Shown here: piece by piece, positions 44,204 through 52,824 of the stretch
Position numbering within the stretch: position 1 is the stretch's first letter
How the letters are laid out: each line of letters opens with the position of its first letter
NCBI GenBank assembly: GCA_963718105.1
Contig: OY970352.1
Coordinates: 3,658,001 to 3,722,000 of the forward strand
Direction: 5' to 3'
From: DASYKT01 sp963718105
Lineage (GTDB): Bacteria; Acidobacteriota; Blastocatellia; Pyrinomonadales; Pyrinomonadaceae
Length of the DNA stretch: 64,000 nt
Position numbers and translations under genes: made by a program
Notes under the pieces: generated by a model
Database searches by the model: none
Seen by the model: the letters and a program-made list of their open reading frames with translations, nothing else
Told to the model about the DNA's origin: nothing

Positions 44204-45313
44204 ATGAGAAGAACCTCAAAAGCGGTCATGGTGGGCAGTGTCCAGGTCGGCGGCGGCGCGCCCGTCTCCGTGCAGTCGATGACGAAAACCGACACTACCG
44301 ACGTGGCCGGCACTCTGAAACAGATCGAGGAAATGGTGGCGGCCGGATGCGAAATAGTTCGCATTGCCGTGCCCGATAAAGACGCCGCGCTCGCGCTTCC
44401 CAATATCTGCAAGCAGGTCAAAGTACCGATCGTCGCGGACATTCACTTTCACTACAAACTGGCGCTAATGGCGCTCGACGCGGGAATAGACAAGCTCCGG
44501 CTCAATCCCGGCAATATCGGTTCGATCGACCGCGTGCGCGAAGTTGTGCGCGCGACCGAAGCCCGTAAGATACCCATTCGCATCGGCGTCAACGGCGGAT
44601 CGCTCGAGAAAGACCTGCTGAAAAAATACGGCACGGCCACGCCGGAAGCGATGGTCGAATCAGGCCTGCGCCACGTGCGCATTCTGGAAGACCTCGGTTT
44701 TTCCGATATCGTGATCAGCTTAAAAGCTTCTGACGTAAATCGCATGGTTGCGGCCTATCGTTTGATGGCTGAGAAAGTAGATTATCCACTGCACCTGGGC
44801 GTGACCGAAGCAGGCACACCGTTTGGCGGCACGATCAAGTCTGCCATCGGATTGGGAACGCTGCTGCACGAAGGCATCGGCGACACCATTCGCGTTTCGC
44901 TCGCCGCCGAACCGCACGAGGAAGTGCGTGTGGGCTGGGAAATCCTGAAATCTTTGGAACTGAGAAAGCGCGGCGTGACCGTCGTGGCCTGTCCGACCTG
45001 CGGCCGGCTCGATATAGATAATTTTGTCGAGATCGTGACCGAGATCGAACGCCGCCTGGCCTACGTCGAGGAACCGCTGCACCTCTCGATCATGGGCTGC
45101 GCGGTGAACGGCCCCGGCGAAGCACACGATTCCCAACTCGGCGTGACCTTCGGACGCAATGTCGGAATGATCTTTAAGAACGGCGTGCCCATGCGCAAGG
45201 TCGGCGGTGAAAATATCGTCGATGAATTTGTGAAGGAAGTGGAGATCCTGCTGGAAGAAGGCGAAAAGGCAAAGCCGCTTGCCCCCGCCTCAAACCTTGT
45301 CACGATCGGTTAG
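44204..45313 (+). CDS. ispG: (E)-4-hydroxy-3-methylbut-2-enyl-diphosphate synthase
   Basis: 369 residues. Iron-sulfur enzyme that makes HMBPP from MEcPP, the next-to-last step of the MEP route. The cluster Cys residues are in VACPTCGRLD (about 263 and 266) and MGCAVNGPGEA (about 298). The TIM-barrel part shows SVQSMTKTDTTD, VADIHFHYKLAL and LRLNPGNIGS. The length matches the bacterial form without the extra domain found in plants and Chlamydia. It ends the dxr operon; the downstream gap holds repeats. Confidence 0.95.
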   Translation: MRRTSKAVMVGSVQVGGGAPVSVQSMTKTDTTDVAGTLKQIEEMVAAGCEIVRIAVPDKDAALALPNICKQVKVPIVADIHFHYKLALMALDAGIDKLRLNPGNIGSIDRVREVVRATEARKIPIRIGVNGGSLEKDLLKKYGTATPEAMVESGLRHVRILEDLGFSDIVISLKASDVNRMVAAYRLMAEKVDYPLHLGVTEAGTPFGGTIKSAIGLGTLLHEGIGDTIRVSLAAEPHEEVRVGWEILKSLELRKRGVTVVACPTCGRLDIDNFVEIVTEIERRLAYVEEPLHLSIMGCAVNGPGEAHDSQLGVTFGRNVGMIFKNGVPMRKVGGENIVDEFVKEVEILLEEGEKAKPLAPASNLVTIG

Positions 45314-45323
45314 ATTTTTTAAC

Positions 45324-45393
45324 GGTTCAGAGTTCACGCTTCAGCGGGTCTTATTCTCCTGGAAAAGACAAACTAAAGTTTGAACTCTGAACC
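45324..45393. repeat. Inverted repeat (GGTTCAGAGTTCACGCTTCAG type)
   Basis: Arms GGTTCAGAGTTCA and TGAACTCTGAACC face each other. Same family as 36940-37012. It lies just after ispG. Confidence 0.8.
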
Positions 45394-45412
45394 TTTTCCT
45401 TTTTCCAAGCCT

Positions 45413-45480
45413 ACTATTAACTATCAACTGTTTACATTTGAGTACAGTTAATAGTTCACAGTGTATAGTTGATAGTTCAG
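45413..45480. repeat. Inverted repeat (ACTATTAACTATCAACTGTT type)
   Basis: Relative of 37822-37876 and 49761-49835, with ACAGTTAATAGTTCACAGTG and TATAGTTGATAGTT on the right. Two repeat families are thus adjacent in the ispG-DUF2752 gap. Confidence 0.78.
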
Positions 45481-45497
45481 TTTTTCTTTAAGGCCGA

Positions 45498-45932
45498 TCA
45501 GGGGGTCAGTAAATTGAACGGGTAACCCGGAATATTTCTCAGCACCATATAGAGCAGCGAAAGCCCCAAAAATCCGTATAGCAGCCACGGCTTAAAAACT
45601 CCGTAGCCCAGGCCGCGTCCTCTTACTACTACCAGCGACGTCGAGAGCAGCACATACCCGAAAAGAAACGCGTAAAACGGCCAAAGCGCGTTGAAATGAA
45701 ACGCCCCTAAAACATCTCCGTGCAAAAGCGCGTGAGCGCCGCGCGTCAGCCCGCATCCCGGACAAAAAATACCGGTAGCAGAATAAAGCGGGCAGGCGGG
45801 AAAGAACCCGGCCGTGACCGGATTGAAATATCCTACCACCGCGGCGACCGCGGCACCGGTAAAAAGTACCCCGCCGTTGATGATCCGTTCGGCGGTGGAT
45901 GCTTTGAGCTTATTTTGCAGTGCCTGTTCCAT
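45498..45932 (-). CDS. DUF2752 family small membrane protein
   Basis: 144 residues. The DUF2752 signature is visible: CPLYSATGIFCPGCGLTRGAH, with three Cys, followed by a helix (FNALWPFYAFLFGYVLLSTS). Three hydrophobic segments in all (LFTGAAVAAVVGYFNPVTAG; WLLYGFLGLSLLYMVLRNI). Function is unknown. It stands 22 nt downstream of the tandem TonB-C gene on the same strand, so both may be one transcript. Confidence 0.86.
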   Translation of the reverse strand: MEQALQNKLKASTAERIINGGVLFTGAAVAAVVGYFNPVTAGFFPACPLYSATGIFCPGCGLTRGAHALLHGDVLGAFHFNALWPFYAFLFGYVLLSTSLVVVRGRGLGYGVFKPWLLYGFLGLSLLYMVLRNIPGYPFNLLTP

Positions 45933-45954
45933 TTATTGAGCAGAATATAGCCGC

Positions 45955-46653
45955 TTATTTATCCAATACATAATTATACACAATAAGGCCGTAAGCATTT
46001 ACCGGCGTGCCGGAAACAGTAACGGGCCGGAACCTGGCTCGTTTCGCCGCGGCCAAAGAGGCCTGGCGCAGCAATGGATGGCCGGACAAAACTTTCGCCG
46101 AAATGACCTTTCCCTTTTTACCGATAGTGATCGAAACGTTTACCGGCCCGCTGACATTAATATCCGAAGCCACCAGAGGATAGGCCGGTTTTGGTAAATG
46201 CAGCGGTGTTGTTTTCGTCAGTCCATGACTAATAAACCTCAAAGTCGTGGTGATCTCTTTCTTTTCCAAACCGAAAGAAGCCAGATCATAAACAAGAGTG
46301 CCGGACACATTGATCGGCGGGCCGTTAATTAAGGTAGGCCTGAACCTGGTCTTTAGCGCGGCTTCTTCGGCAGGCCGGCGAAGCAGCGGGTGGCCGGAGA
46401 TGGCCTTCGCTGAAATTACCTTACCGTTCATATCGATCAGGGCTTCAACATTTACCGGGCCCGACCCTTCCAAATCGTCCCGGTCGATCGAGGGAGGAAG
46501 CACGGGGGCAGGCAGCGGCGAGATCGCTTTTTTATTCAAGACGCCTGTTTTGATGACCGGCACCCGCGGCCTCGTCTCAGGGGTTTGAGCCGAGATCGAT
46601 ACCGCAGTGAACAAAAGTAGAAATAGAACTCCCGCTAAGGCTTTGTACTTCAT
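45955..46653 (-). CDS. Exported protein with two TonB C-terminal domains
   Basis: 232 residues. Start ATG 46653 with strong GGAGGAAGAACG upstream. Signal peptide YKALAGVLFLLLFTAVSISA. Two repeats of the TonB_C fold follow: SGPVNVEALIDMNGKVISAK...SGHPLL...ARFRP-type text in the first (about residues 65-120), and SGPVNVSITIGKKGKVISAK with SGHPLLRQASLAAAKRARF in the second. It lacks the N-terminal membrane helix and Pro-rich linker of a true TonB. Such proteins are frequent in Acidobacteriota; whether they move energy to outer-membrane receptors is doubtful. Confidence 0.88.
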   Translation of the reverse strand: MKYKALAGVLFLLLFTAVSISAQTPETRPRVPVIKTGVLNKKAISPLPAPVLPPSIDRDDLEGSGPVNVEALIDMNGKVISAKAISGHPLLRRPAEEAALKTRFRPTLINGPPINVSGTLVYDLASFGLEKKEITTTLRFISHGLTKTTPLHLPKPAYPLVASDINVSGPVNVSITIGKKGKVISAKVLSGHPLLRQASLAAAKRARFRPVTVSGTPVNAYGLIVYNYVLDK

Positions 46654-46741
46654 CGTTCTTCCTCCGCTTAGTTTATTCTGAAATAAAAATTACTTGCTTT
46701 GTTGATTAGACACCGCGGAAGGATTTTTGTTCCGAAGAGAT

Positions 46742-47776
46742 TTATTTAGCCGCGCTCATAAAAAGCGCATCGGTGGCGATCTTGCGGTTGATATTGACGA
46801 GCAGGTTTTCTCTGACGCGTTCGATCTCGGTGATAAAAAAGGTGAGGTCTTCGGCCGCGGCGTTTTCCGCGCAGCGAGCGAGCCTATCGTGGAGGTCGGT
46901 ATTTATCAAAATGTCTTTTGCCCGGCCTTTTTTCAGTTGCCAGACATCGCGCAGCAAACTCTGCAGGATCTCCAGGCGCGGTTCGTAATCGTCCTTCATC
47001 CGCGCGTCGCCCATTTCTTCGGCGGCCCTCAGCAGCGCCGTGCGATCGCGCCCCGTTGTTCTTGCTTCGACAACTTCCATCATTGCCATGCGATGTGCGC
47101 GAAATTCTTCACCGTTCATTTCCAGCGCGCGCCCCAGGCTTCCGCCGGATATTCGCGCGGCCACCGGGGCATCTTCCGGTGAAAATTCTTTGGTCTGCAG
47201 CAAAAACTTTTCGATCTCGGTTTCGGCTATCGGCTGAAACCGCATTACCTGGCAGCGTGAAATGATGGTCGGTAAAAGCGAATTGTAACGCGAGGTGATA
47301 AGAAAAATGTGGGTCGTCGGCGGAGGCTCTTCCAGCGTTTTTAACAGCGCGTTGGCGGCCTGCACGTTCATCTTATCGGCATCCTCAACGATAAAAAATC
47401 GCGCTTTGCCTTCGTATGGGCGAAAATTCGCTTCGCGTTCGAGCGCGCGGATCGCATCGACCAGAATATTTCTCCGAAAAGCAATTACCTGCCCCACATC
47501 GGCATGCTCGCTGATAAAAATTCGCTCGTAATCGTCTTTTTTATCCGAAGTGGGAAAAACGAATTTACCGACCCTCTTACAAACACTACACTCTCCGCAG
47601 GCACCGAAAGTTTCAGTCCCGGCACAGAGAACGCTCCGCGCAATTTCCAGCGCAAATTGTTTTTTTCCGACACCGTCAGGCCCGGTAAAAAGCAAAGCGC
47701 CCGGCAGCCTGCCCGAGGCGAATATGCGCCCGAGGAATTCCTTGATCTCTGTATTTCCGATAAGCCTGTCGGGCAT
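46742..47776 (-). CDS. holB: DNA polymerase III delta' subunit
   Basis: 344 residues. Clamp-loader subunit of the replication machine. AAA+ features are GPDGVGKKQFALE (Walker A, from residue 32), the zinc-binding CGECSVCKR, RFFIVEDADKMN (Walker B area), ALLKTLEEPPPTTH and the sensor SRCQVMRF. It keeps a full Walker A Lys, which delta' often lacks, so it could also be read as a DnaX-like relative; the length and the place after tmk favour holB. It starts 1 nt after the tmk stop. Confidence 0.9.
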   Translation of the reverse strand: MPDRLIGNTEIKEFLGRIFASGRLPGALLFTGPDGVGKKQFALEIARSVLCAGTETFGACGECSVCKRVGKFVFPTSDKKDDYERIFISEHADVGQVIAFRRNILVDAIRALEREANFRPYEGKARFFIVEDADKMNVQAANALLKTLEEPPPTTHIFLITSRYNSLLPTIISRCQVMRFQPIAETEIEKFLLQTKEFSPEDAPVAARISGGSLGRALEMNGEEFRAHRMAMMEVVEARTTGRDRTALLRAAEEMGDARMKDDYEPRLEILQSLLRDVWQLKKGRAKDILINTDLHDRLARCAENAAAEDLTFFITEIERVRENLLVNINRKIATDALFMSAAK

Positions 47777-47777
47777 T

Positions 47778-48428
47778 TTATTTTTTTATATGCTGCGCCA
47801 AAAATTCCGTCACTACCGGCATCGTTCGCCGGTGGAGCTCATCGGGCGGGACATTGGCCTCGATCACCCGAAACCGTTCCGGGTCGCGGCGGGCGATCGC
47901 CAGATAACCTTCGCGCGCAAGCTCGTGAAATTTCGTTTTTTCCTTGTCCAAACGATCGCGCGTTTTACCGGAGCTTATCCGCCGGTAGGTGCGCTCCAGA
48001 GCTTCCTCTACTGAAATATCATAAAAAATTGTCAGGTCGGGTTTCAACCCGCCGGTGGCGAGTTCGATGACCTGTTCGACCAGCTCGGAAGAAAATCCGC
48101 GCGCCACGCCTTGATAAACGCGGGTCGAATCGGCATAACGATCGGAGATAACTATTTTTCCTTCAGCGAGGGCGGGACGTATCAGGTGCTGCACATGCTG
48201 GGCCCGGTCGGAAGCAAAAAGCAGGATCTCAGCCATCGGGTCGACATCTTCGTGGAGCTCAAGCACGGCCTGGCGCACGATCCGCCCGATGTTGGTATCG
48301 CCGGGCTCAAAAGTGGTGACGACCTCATAGCCGTCCCCGCGCAGAGCTTCCGCCAGCAGACGCATCTGGGTGGATTTTCCGCTTCCGTCAATTCCTTCCA
48401 GCGTCAAAAAAAGTCCTGTTTCAGTCAT
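47778..48428 (-). CDS. tmk: Thymidylate kinase
   Basis: 216 residues. Phosphorylates dTMP to dTDP. P-loop GIDGSGKST at residues 12-20, the DRx motif in ISDRYADSTRVYQG and the LID region around RISSGKTRDRLD. Normal length. Directly followed by holB, the usual order in many bacteria, and preceded 12 nt upstream by hfq. Confidence 0.94.
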   Translation of the reverse strand: MTETGLFLTLEGIDGSGKSTQMRLLAEALRGDGYEVVTTFEPGDTNIGRIVRQAVLELHEDVDPMAEILLFASDRAQHVQHLIRPALAEGKIVISDRYADSTRVYQGVARGFSSELVEQVIELATGGLKPDLTIFYDISVEEALERTYRRISSGKTRDRLDKEKTKFHELAREGYLAIARRDPERFRVIEANVPPDELHRRTMPVVTEFLAQHIKK

Positions 48429-48440
48429 CGCTGCAGGACC

Positions 48441-48674
48441 TTAATCTTTTTTATGGTCGTCGTTTTTCCGGGCTAGTGAAATTGTTGAAATGGCGTGTTT
48501 AAATATCAAAACATCTTGCGTGCCGTCATCAAGCAAAACCGAGAATTTATCAAAACTCTTTATCCGGCCGGAAAGAGTGGCTCCATGCAAAAGATGGAGT
48601 GTGACGGGCACTTTCTCGCGGCGCGATGAGTTTAGAAACGCATCTTGTATATTTTGAGGAGAAGCTTTGTCCAC
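48441..48674 (-). CDS. hfq: RNA chaperone Hfq
   Basis: 77 residues from a GTG at 48674 with AAGGAC about 10 nt upstream. Sm1 motif: QDAFLNSSRREKVPVTLHLL and GATLSGRIKSFDKFSVLLD. Sm2 motif: LIFKHAISTISL, with the usual YKHA written FKHA. The C-terminal tail is short (ARKNDDHKKD). Hfq hexamers bind small RNAs and mRNAs. It lies downstream of miaA, the common miaA-hfq order, and upstream of tmk. Confidence 0.92.
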   Translation of the reverse strand: MDKASPQNIQDAFLNSSRREKVPVTLHLLHGATLSGRIKSFDKFSVLLDDGTQDVLIFKHAISTISLARKNDDHKKD

Positions 48675-48769
48675 GCGTTTAGGTCCTTCTATTAATTCTT
48701 GCTACGAAACATATTACATCAAAAAATTATTTTTTTCACAAAAAATTCATAATAAAAATTAGCAACAAA

Positions 48770-49720
48770 TCATGCTAAACGCATCATTTCAAACAAGATA
48801 TATTTAATGTGGGGATCAGAACCGAAGGCGCTTAACCAGATAACGCCTTCTTCGCGGCGAAACCAGGTAAGCTGTCTTTTTGAGTAATGCCGGACATCGA
48901 GTTTGGTCTGTTCGACCGCGCTTTCGAGGGTTCTTTCGCCGCGCAGAAACTCAACTGCCCGCCGGTATCCGTGGGCGCCCAGCGCATTTGAATCATCAGG
49001 AACACCCATTTCACGAAGGCGTTTTACTTCTTCGATCAAGCCGTTTTCAAAATGAACTGCCGTCCGCCGGTTTATTCGCTCATAGAGCTCCGCGCGCGGC
49101 GGGCCCAGCGCAAATATTTGCAGCCGCGCGGCGCATTCCGGCGGCGCCTCACGCCTGGGTTTCACTTCCGAAAATTGTTCGCCGGTTTGAAAGAAAACTT
49201 CGAGCGCTCTTTGCACCCGCACATAATCTCGCGGGAAAAGCAGCTCGGCGGATGCCCCGTCAACTCTTCTGAGCATTTTATGCAGATGCTCCGCGCCTTT
49301 TTTTAATCGAATGCTTTTAAGTTTCACGCGCAATGCTTCGTCGGTTTTCGGCCCTTCAAAAAAAGGCCGGCGCAGAGCGCGCAAATAAAAACCGGTGCCG
49401 CCGGCCAGGATGGGGATATTGCCGCGCGCTTCGATCTCGGCGATCTTCGCCACGGCATCTTTTGCCCAATCGGCCGCCGTGTAATTTATGCGCGGGTCGA
49501 TATAATCGAGCAGGTGGTGCGGCACTCCGCGACGCTCTTCCAGCGGCACCTTGGCGGTGGCGATCTCGATCTCTTTGTATATCTGCACCGAATCGCAGTT
49601 TATTATTTCACCCCGTCCACCCCCGTTGACGCCCACCCGCAGCGCAAGCTCGATAGCAAGCTCGCTCTTACCGGACGCCGTCGGCCCCACGATCGCATAG
49701 ATTGGTTTATTATCCGCCAC
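48770..49720 (-). CDS. miaA: tRNA dimethylallyltransferase
   Basis: 316 residues from a GTG at 49720 (MADNKPIYAIVGPTASGKSE), with no good ribosome site. MiaA adds the dimethylallyl group to A37 of tRNAs reading UNN codons. P-loop GPTASGKS (12-19), NCDSVQIYKEIEIATAK, the GGTGFYLRAL segment and HYSKRQLTWFRRE are all present. Upstream lie two repeat elements. miaA and hfq are separated by about 95 nt. Confidence 0.93.
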   Translation of the reverse strand: MADNKPIYAIVGPTASGKSELAIELALRVGVNGGGRGEIINCDSVQIYKEIEIATAKVPLEERRGVPHHLLDYIDPRINYTAADWAKDAVAKIAEIEARGNIPILAGGTGFYLRALRRPFFEGPKTDEALRVKLKSIRLKKGAEHLHKMLRRVDGASAELLFPRDYVRVQRALEVFFQTGEQFSEVKPRREAPPECAARLQIFALGPPRAELYERINRRTAVHFENGLIEEVKRLREMGVPDDSNALGAHGYRRAVEFLRGERTLESAVEQTKLDVRHYSKRQLTWFRREEGVIWLSAFGSDPHIKYILFEMMRLA

Positions 49721-49760
49721 TTAAAGAACACAGAATATCACAGAGGGATTGAAGAAAATA

Positions 49761-49835
49761 AACTATGCACTATTAACTGTTCCCGGAGAATTTCTGAAAG
49801 ACAGTTAATAGTTCACAGTGCATAGTTGATAGTTG
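49761..49835. repeat. Inverted repeat (AACTATGCACTATTAACTGTT type)
   Basis: Arms at 49761-49781 and about 49802-49835. Third member of the family at 37822 and 45413. It lies between miaA and the small gene at 49863. Confidence 0.78.
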
Positions 49836-49862
49836 TAACCCGGGGAGAGCGCGGGCACCTTG

Positions 49863-49952
49863 TTAATAAATCATCATCCGCACCAACGCAAATGCTACTA
49901 TGACGGCCAGTAAAATCAGCGAGCCTTTTATTTGATTGCGGGAGAAACTCAT
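49863..49952 (-). CDS. Possible 29-residue membrane peptide coupled to the TolB-like gene
   Basis: The ATG at 49952 follows the upstream stop with one base between (TGAAATG). It encodes MSFSRNQIKGSLILLAVIVA and then FALVRMMIY: a basic start and one membrane span. No family is recognised. The tight spacing suggests translational coupling; chance is possible because it is so short. Confidence 0.45.
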   Translation of the reverse strand: MSFSRNQIKGSLILLAVIVAFALVRMMIY

Positions 49953-49953
49953 T

Positions 49954-50877
49954 TCATTTAGTTATTTGAACGGGAGCGCTGCCGTCGGCATTGGCGATAT
50001 AAATATGGGTGCTGGGAAACCTGCCCATTATATACGCGATCTTTTTTCCATCCGGCGAAAAGCGGGCAAAAAAGCTGTTGATATTGGCGGGCAAGCGCGT
50101 CACTCCCGTACCGTCGGCATTCATCGTGTATAAAAAACTTCCATCGACGTAAGAACCGCTGCCGTTCGTCTCACGGTTTGAACTGCTAAATAGTATCTGC
50201 TTGCCGTCGGACGACCAGCCGGGAAAAATATTATGGCCGATATTGGCGGTAAGTAAAATTTGATTTGAACCATCGGCGTTCATCACCCAAACCTGATCGC
50301 GGCGATCGCCTTTTTCCGTGTAATAGACCAGTTTTTTTCCGTTCGGAGACCAAACCGGATTGAAAAATCCGACCGTCGGATCATTCGTCAGACGTTTGAC
50401 GTTCTGCCCGTAAGGATCCATCACATAGATCTGATATTTCTCGCCGTCGCGGGTGGAAACAAAAGCGATCTGCTTACCATCAGGCGAAACCGAGGGCGCT
50501 GTGTTTTTTCCCGAGGCCTTGGTCAATTGAAACAGGCCCGACCCGTCTTTTTTTGCGAAAAAGATGTCGGACGACTTATCCGCTTTATTGTCGGCGTTAA
50601 AAATAACGGAATTGCCGTCCCTGTTCCAGTCAGCGTAAAATTCATTTTTTGTATCGCCGGTGATCTTTATCAGGCCTGAACCATCTGCTTTGATGATGTA
50701 AATATCGGTTTTGAAATCGTTCGTCTTCTGATCGAAATCGCGCATCCCGGTAAAGACCAGGCTTTTGCCGTCCGGCGACCACTCGATTTGCTGGTGAAAC
50801 ATCACTCCGCCGCCCTGCGCAAATAATGGCGCCGCGGCAAAGATCATCAGTCCTAAGATACAGATCAGAATTTTCAC
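49954..50877 (-). CDS. Exported TolB-like beta-propeller (PD40 repeats)
   Basis: 307 residues from a GTG at 50877, supported by TAGGAGC 8 nt upstream; a GTG at 50898 would add 7 residues before the signal peptide (KILICILGLMIFAAAPLFAQ). Six or so repeats of the type WSPDGKSLVFTG, VSPDGKQIAFVS, WSPNGKKLVYYT, WSSDGKQILFSS and FSPDGKKIAYIM alternate with IYVMNADGS-type strands. They give a TolB-like propeller. It lacks the N-terminal domain of TolB and a Tol/Pal neighbourhood, so a binding or scaffold role in the periplasm is more likely than true TolB. Confidence 0.85.
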   Translation of the reverse strand: MKILICILGLMIFAAAPLFAQGGGVMFHQQIEWSPDGKSLVFTGMRDFDQKTNDFKTDIYIIKADGSGLIKITGDTKNEFYADWNRDGNSVIFNADNKADKSSDIFFAKKDGSGLFQLTKASGKNTAPSVSPDGKQIAFVSTRDGEKYQIYVMDPYGQNVKRLTNDPTVGFFNPVWSPNGKKLVYYTEKGDRRDQVWVMNADGSNQILLTANIGHNIFPGWSSDGKQILFSSSNRETNGSGSYVDGSFLYTMNADGTGVTRLPANINSFFARFSPDGKKIAYIMGRFPSTHIYIANADGSAPVQITK

Positions 50878-51016
50878 GTTATTGCTCCTATGGTTCACGA
50901 AGTATCAAAATGTTTTTACGGCGGAAACCGCAAAATAGTTCAAATCATGCAAATCCTCCGTGGACTCTTCCTTGGCGGCTGCGTATTCAGCTATACTCAT
51001 AATTACGCATATATTG

Positions 51017-51041
51017 AGGCCGCCACCCGTCAGTGGACAGG
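51017..51041. repeat. Short repeat AGGCCGCCACCCGTC...GGACAGG
   Basis: A 25-nt text found again at 52696-52720 with three or four changes. Each lies upstream of a coding region (hydrolase here, ankyrin and YCII genes there). Confidence 0.5.
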
Positions 51042-51108
51042 TCCCGGCCGCCGGACGGTAGATACCTGTTCGTTATCAAAATCATTTTTGAAAAAGGGGG
51101 AGAAATAA

Positions 51109-51960
51109 ATGCTCGAATCATCATTTAAGGGCGTGGGAGACCTTAGTATCTTTACGCGCACGTGGCGCCCGGCGGAAACACCGCGTGGCGTGGTTGTGAT
51201 TTCACACGGCTTTAACGCTCATAGCGGCCAATATTTTTGGGTAGCCGATCAATTTCTTGCTCAAGGTTTAGCTGTTTATGCGCTCGACCACCGCGGTCGC
51301 GGAAAGTCGGAAGGCGAGCGTTTTTACGTAGATAAATTTGCTGATTACGAAAACGATCTGGCAACTTTTGTCTCGATGGCCAAGGCCGAAAATCGGGATT
51401 TGCCGGTTTTTCTGCTCGGTCACAGCGCCGGCGGGGTCATCGCCTGCAACTATGCTCTGGACCATCAATCGGAAATTAACGGACTTATTTGCGAAGATTT
51501 TGCGTACCAGATCCCCGCTCCGGATTTTGTACTGGCCGTATTTAAGGGGTTAAGTTATATAGCCCCGCATTTTCAGGCGCTTACACTTAAGAACGAACTC
51601 TTTTCACGTGATCCGGAGGCGGTCGAATCATTGAATAACGACCCGCTTATCAAAGGCGAATCCCAGCCGCTTGAAACTCTGGCTGAGATGGTGCGCGCTG
51701 ACGAAAGGTTGAAAAAAGGGTTTCCCGAGATCACTCTTCCTGTCTTGATAATCCATGGCGCGGCGGATAAAGTGACAAAACCGAGCGGAAGCCAGGAATT
51801 TTATGACAATGTCGGATCGACAGACAAGACGCTAAAACTTTATGAAGACACCTATCATGACCCGCTCCACGATATAAACAAGGAACTCGTCATGACCGAC
51901 ATCATCAATTGGGTCAACGAACGTATCCCGGCGGAAACATCCTCAGGCGCGGGAGCTTAA
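51109..51960 (+). CDS. Alpha/beta hydrolase, monoacylglycerol lipase-like
   Basis: 283 residues. Good ribosome site (AGGGGGAGAAATA before ATG). Signature positions: VVISHGFNAHSGQYFWVA (oxyanion HG), DHRGRGKSEGER, nucleophile LLGHSAGGVIA (Ser), IIHGAADKVTKP (Asp) and DTYHDPLHD (His). This is the serine aminopeptidase S33 / lysophospholipase group (PldB-like), which breaks monoacylglycerols or lysophospholipids. No signal peptide, so cytosolic or membrane-associated. The C-terminal SSGAGA is a low-complexity end. Confidence 0.87.
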   Translation: MLESSFKGVGDLSIFTRTWRPAETPRGVVVISHGFNAHSGQYFWVADQFLAQGLAVYALDHRGRGKSEGERFYVDKFADYENDLATFVSMAKAENRDLPVFLLGHSAGGVIACNYALDHQSEINGLICEDFAYQIPAPDFVLAVFKGLSYIAPHFQALTLKNELFSRDPEAVESLNNDPLIKGESQPLETLAEMVRADERLKKGFPEITLPVLIIHGAADKVTKPSGSQEFYDNVGSTDKTLKLYEDTYHDPLHDINKELVMTDIINWVNERIPAETSSGAGA

Positions 51961-51985
51961 GACCGGGAGCGCGAATAGAGTATCA

Positions 51986-52085
51986 GTAGCGCCAGCGTCC
52001 CGCTGGCTGTCGTGTGGGCGTCCCGCCCACGCAAAATGCTGACGGCGGGACGCCGTCAGGACAGCCGCCGAGACGGCGGCGCTAC
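51986..52085. repeat. Long hairpin repeat (GTAGCGCCAGCGTCCCGCTGG type)
   Basis: About 100 nt that begins GTAGCGCC and ends GGCGCTAC, with internal CGTCCCGCC/GGCGGGACG pairing. Close relative at 59536-59642; shorter one at 39552-39609. It lies between convergent genes. Confidence 0.82.
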
Positions 52086-52090
52086 GATCA

Positions 52091-52573
52091 TTACATGATC
52101 TTTTTCTTCTGCAGCTTTTTGTGTAACTGAGTTACTTCGGTCAGCGCGGCGGAACCATACCACGGGTGGAATTCCGCTTCGAGATAGCCGCCGCTGATCA
52201 GCGGATCGCTTTCAACCAGTTTTTTAGCTTCCTCAACGGTCTTTACATTAAAAATAAAAAGCCCGCGCATTTCCCCGCCGTCCATAAAAGGGCCGGCCAG
52301 CGACAATTTTCCTTCGTCAGCCAATTTCATGATGTTTTTAAAGTGCCCGTCTTGCAGCGCTTCCATTGCTTTACCTTCCGGCCTCTTCGCTTTGCCGACG
52401 CGCAATATGGCAAAGACATACTGCTTCATTCCGTAATCGTCCGCGCCGGTCTTTTTGGCCAGCTCGGCATCGTAAGCATCAGCTGTGGCGCCCGGTTTCG
52501 CTGTTGTCTGAGCGCCGACGGTTATCGACACCGCCAAAATCATTAACGAGACTAAGAAGAAATATTTTTTCAT
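52091..52573 (-). CDS. Exported YCII-domain protein
   Basis: 160 residues from the ATG at 52573 (signal peptide KKYFFLVSLMILAVSITVGA). An upstream frame of 56 more codons has no family support and runs into a repeat. The YCII-like domain runs from about residue 45: MKQYVFAILRVG, GHFKNIMKLADEGKLSLAGP, GLFIFNVKTVEEAKKLVESD and a final FHPW. YCII proteins are small ferredoxin-like folds, thought to be enzymes or binders, usually cytosolic; an exported form is typical of this lineage. Function unknown. Confidence 0.8.
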   Translation of the reverse strand: MKKYFFLVSLMILAVSITVGAQTTAKPGATADAYDAELAKKTGADDYGMKQYVFAILRVGKAKRPEGKAMEALQDGHFKNIMKLADEGKLSLAGPFMDGGEMRGLFIFNVKTVEEAKKLVESDPLISGGYLEAEFHPWYGSAALTEVTQLHKKLQKKKIM

Positions 52574-52824
52574 TGAATTTACTCCGAATACTGCCGATCT
52601 TTTAAAACAGGAATAACATTTTTGCGGGTAGAATTCCAATCCGGTAAAGCTTGACTCTGCCTGCTCGCGGATATTATGCTGTGGAGCAGGCGTGCAGGCC
52701 GCCACCCGTCCGCGGACAGGACAGAGTCCACCTGAGAGCATTTTTCACTACAGGTTCCGTAAGCGAGAACCTCCTTTTCGCCCGGACTAGCGGACATCGG
52801 GCACGACGCTAAAGGAGGCTCGTT

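Noticed and set aside
46742..47776. Alternative reading as DnaX (tau/gamma)
   Set aside because: Length of 344 residues, position directly after tmk and lack of the C-terminal domain favour delta' (holB), although the Walker A Lys is kept.
50890..51108. Possible 72-residue gene in front of the lipase-like gene
   Set aside because: It starts inside the divergent promoter region, crosses a dispersed repeat (51017-51041), and shows no domain or signal peptide.
52574..52741. 56-residue upstream extension of the YCII protein
   Set aside because: It lacks similarity to the family, runs into a repeat, and would hide the signal peptide that starts at 52573.
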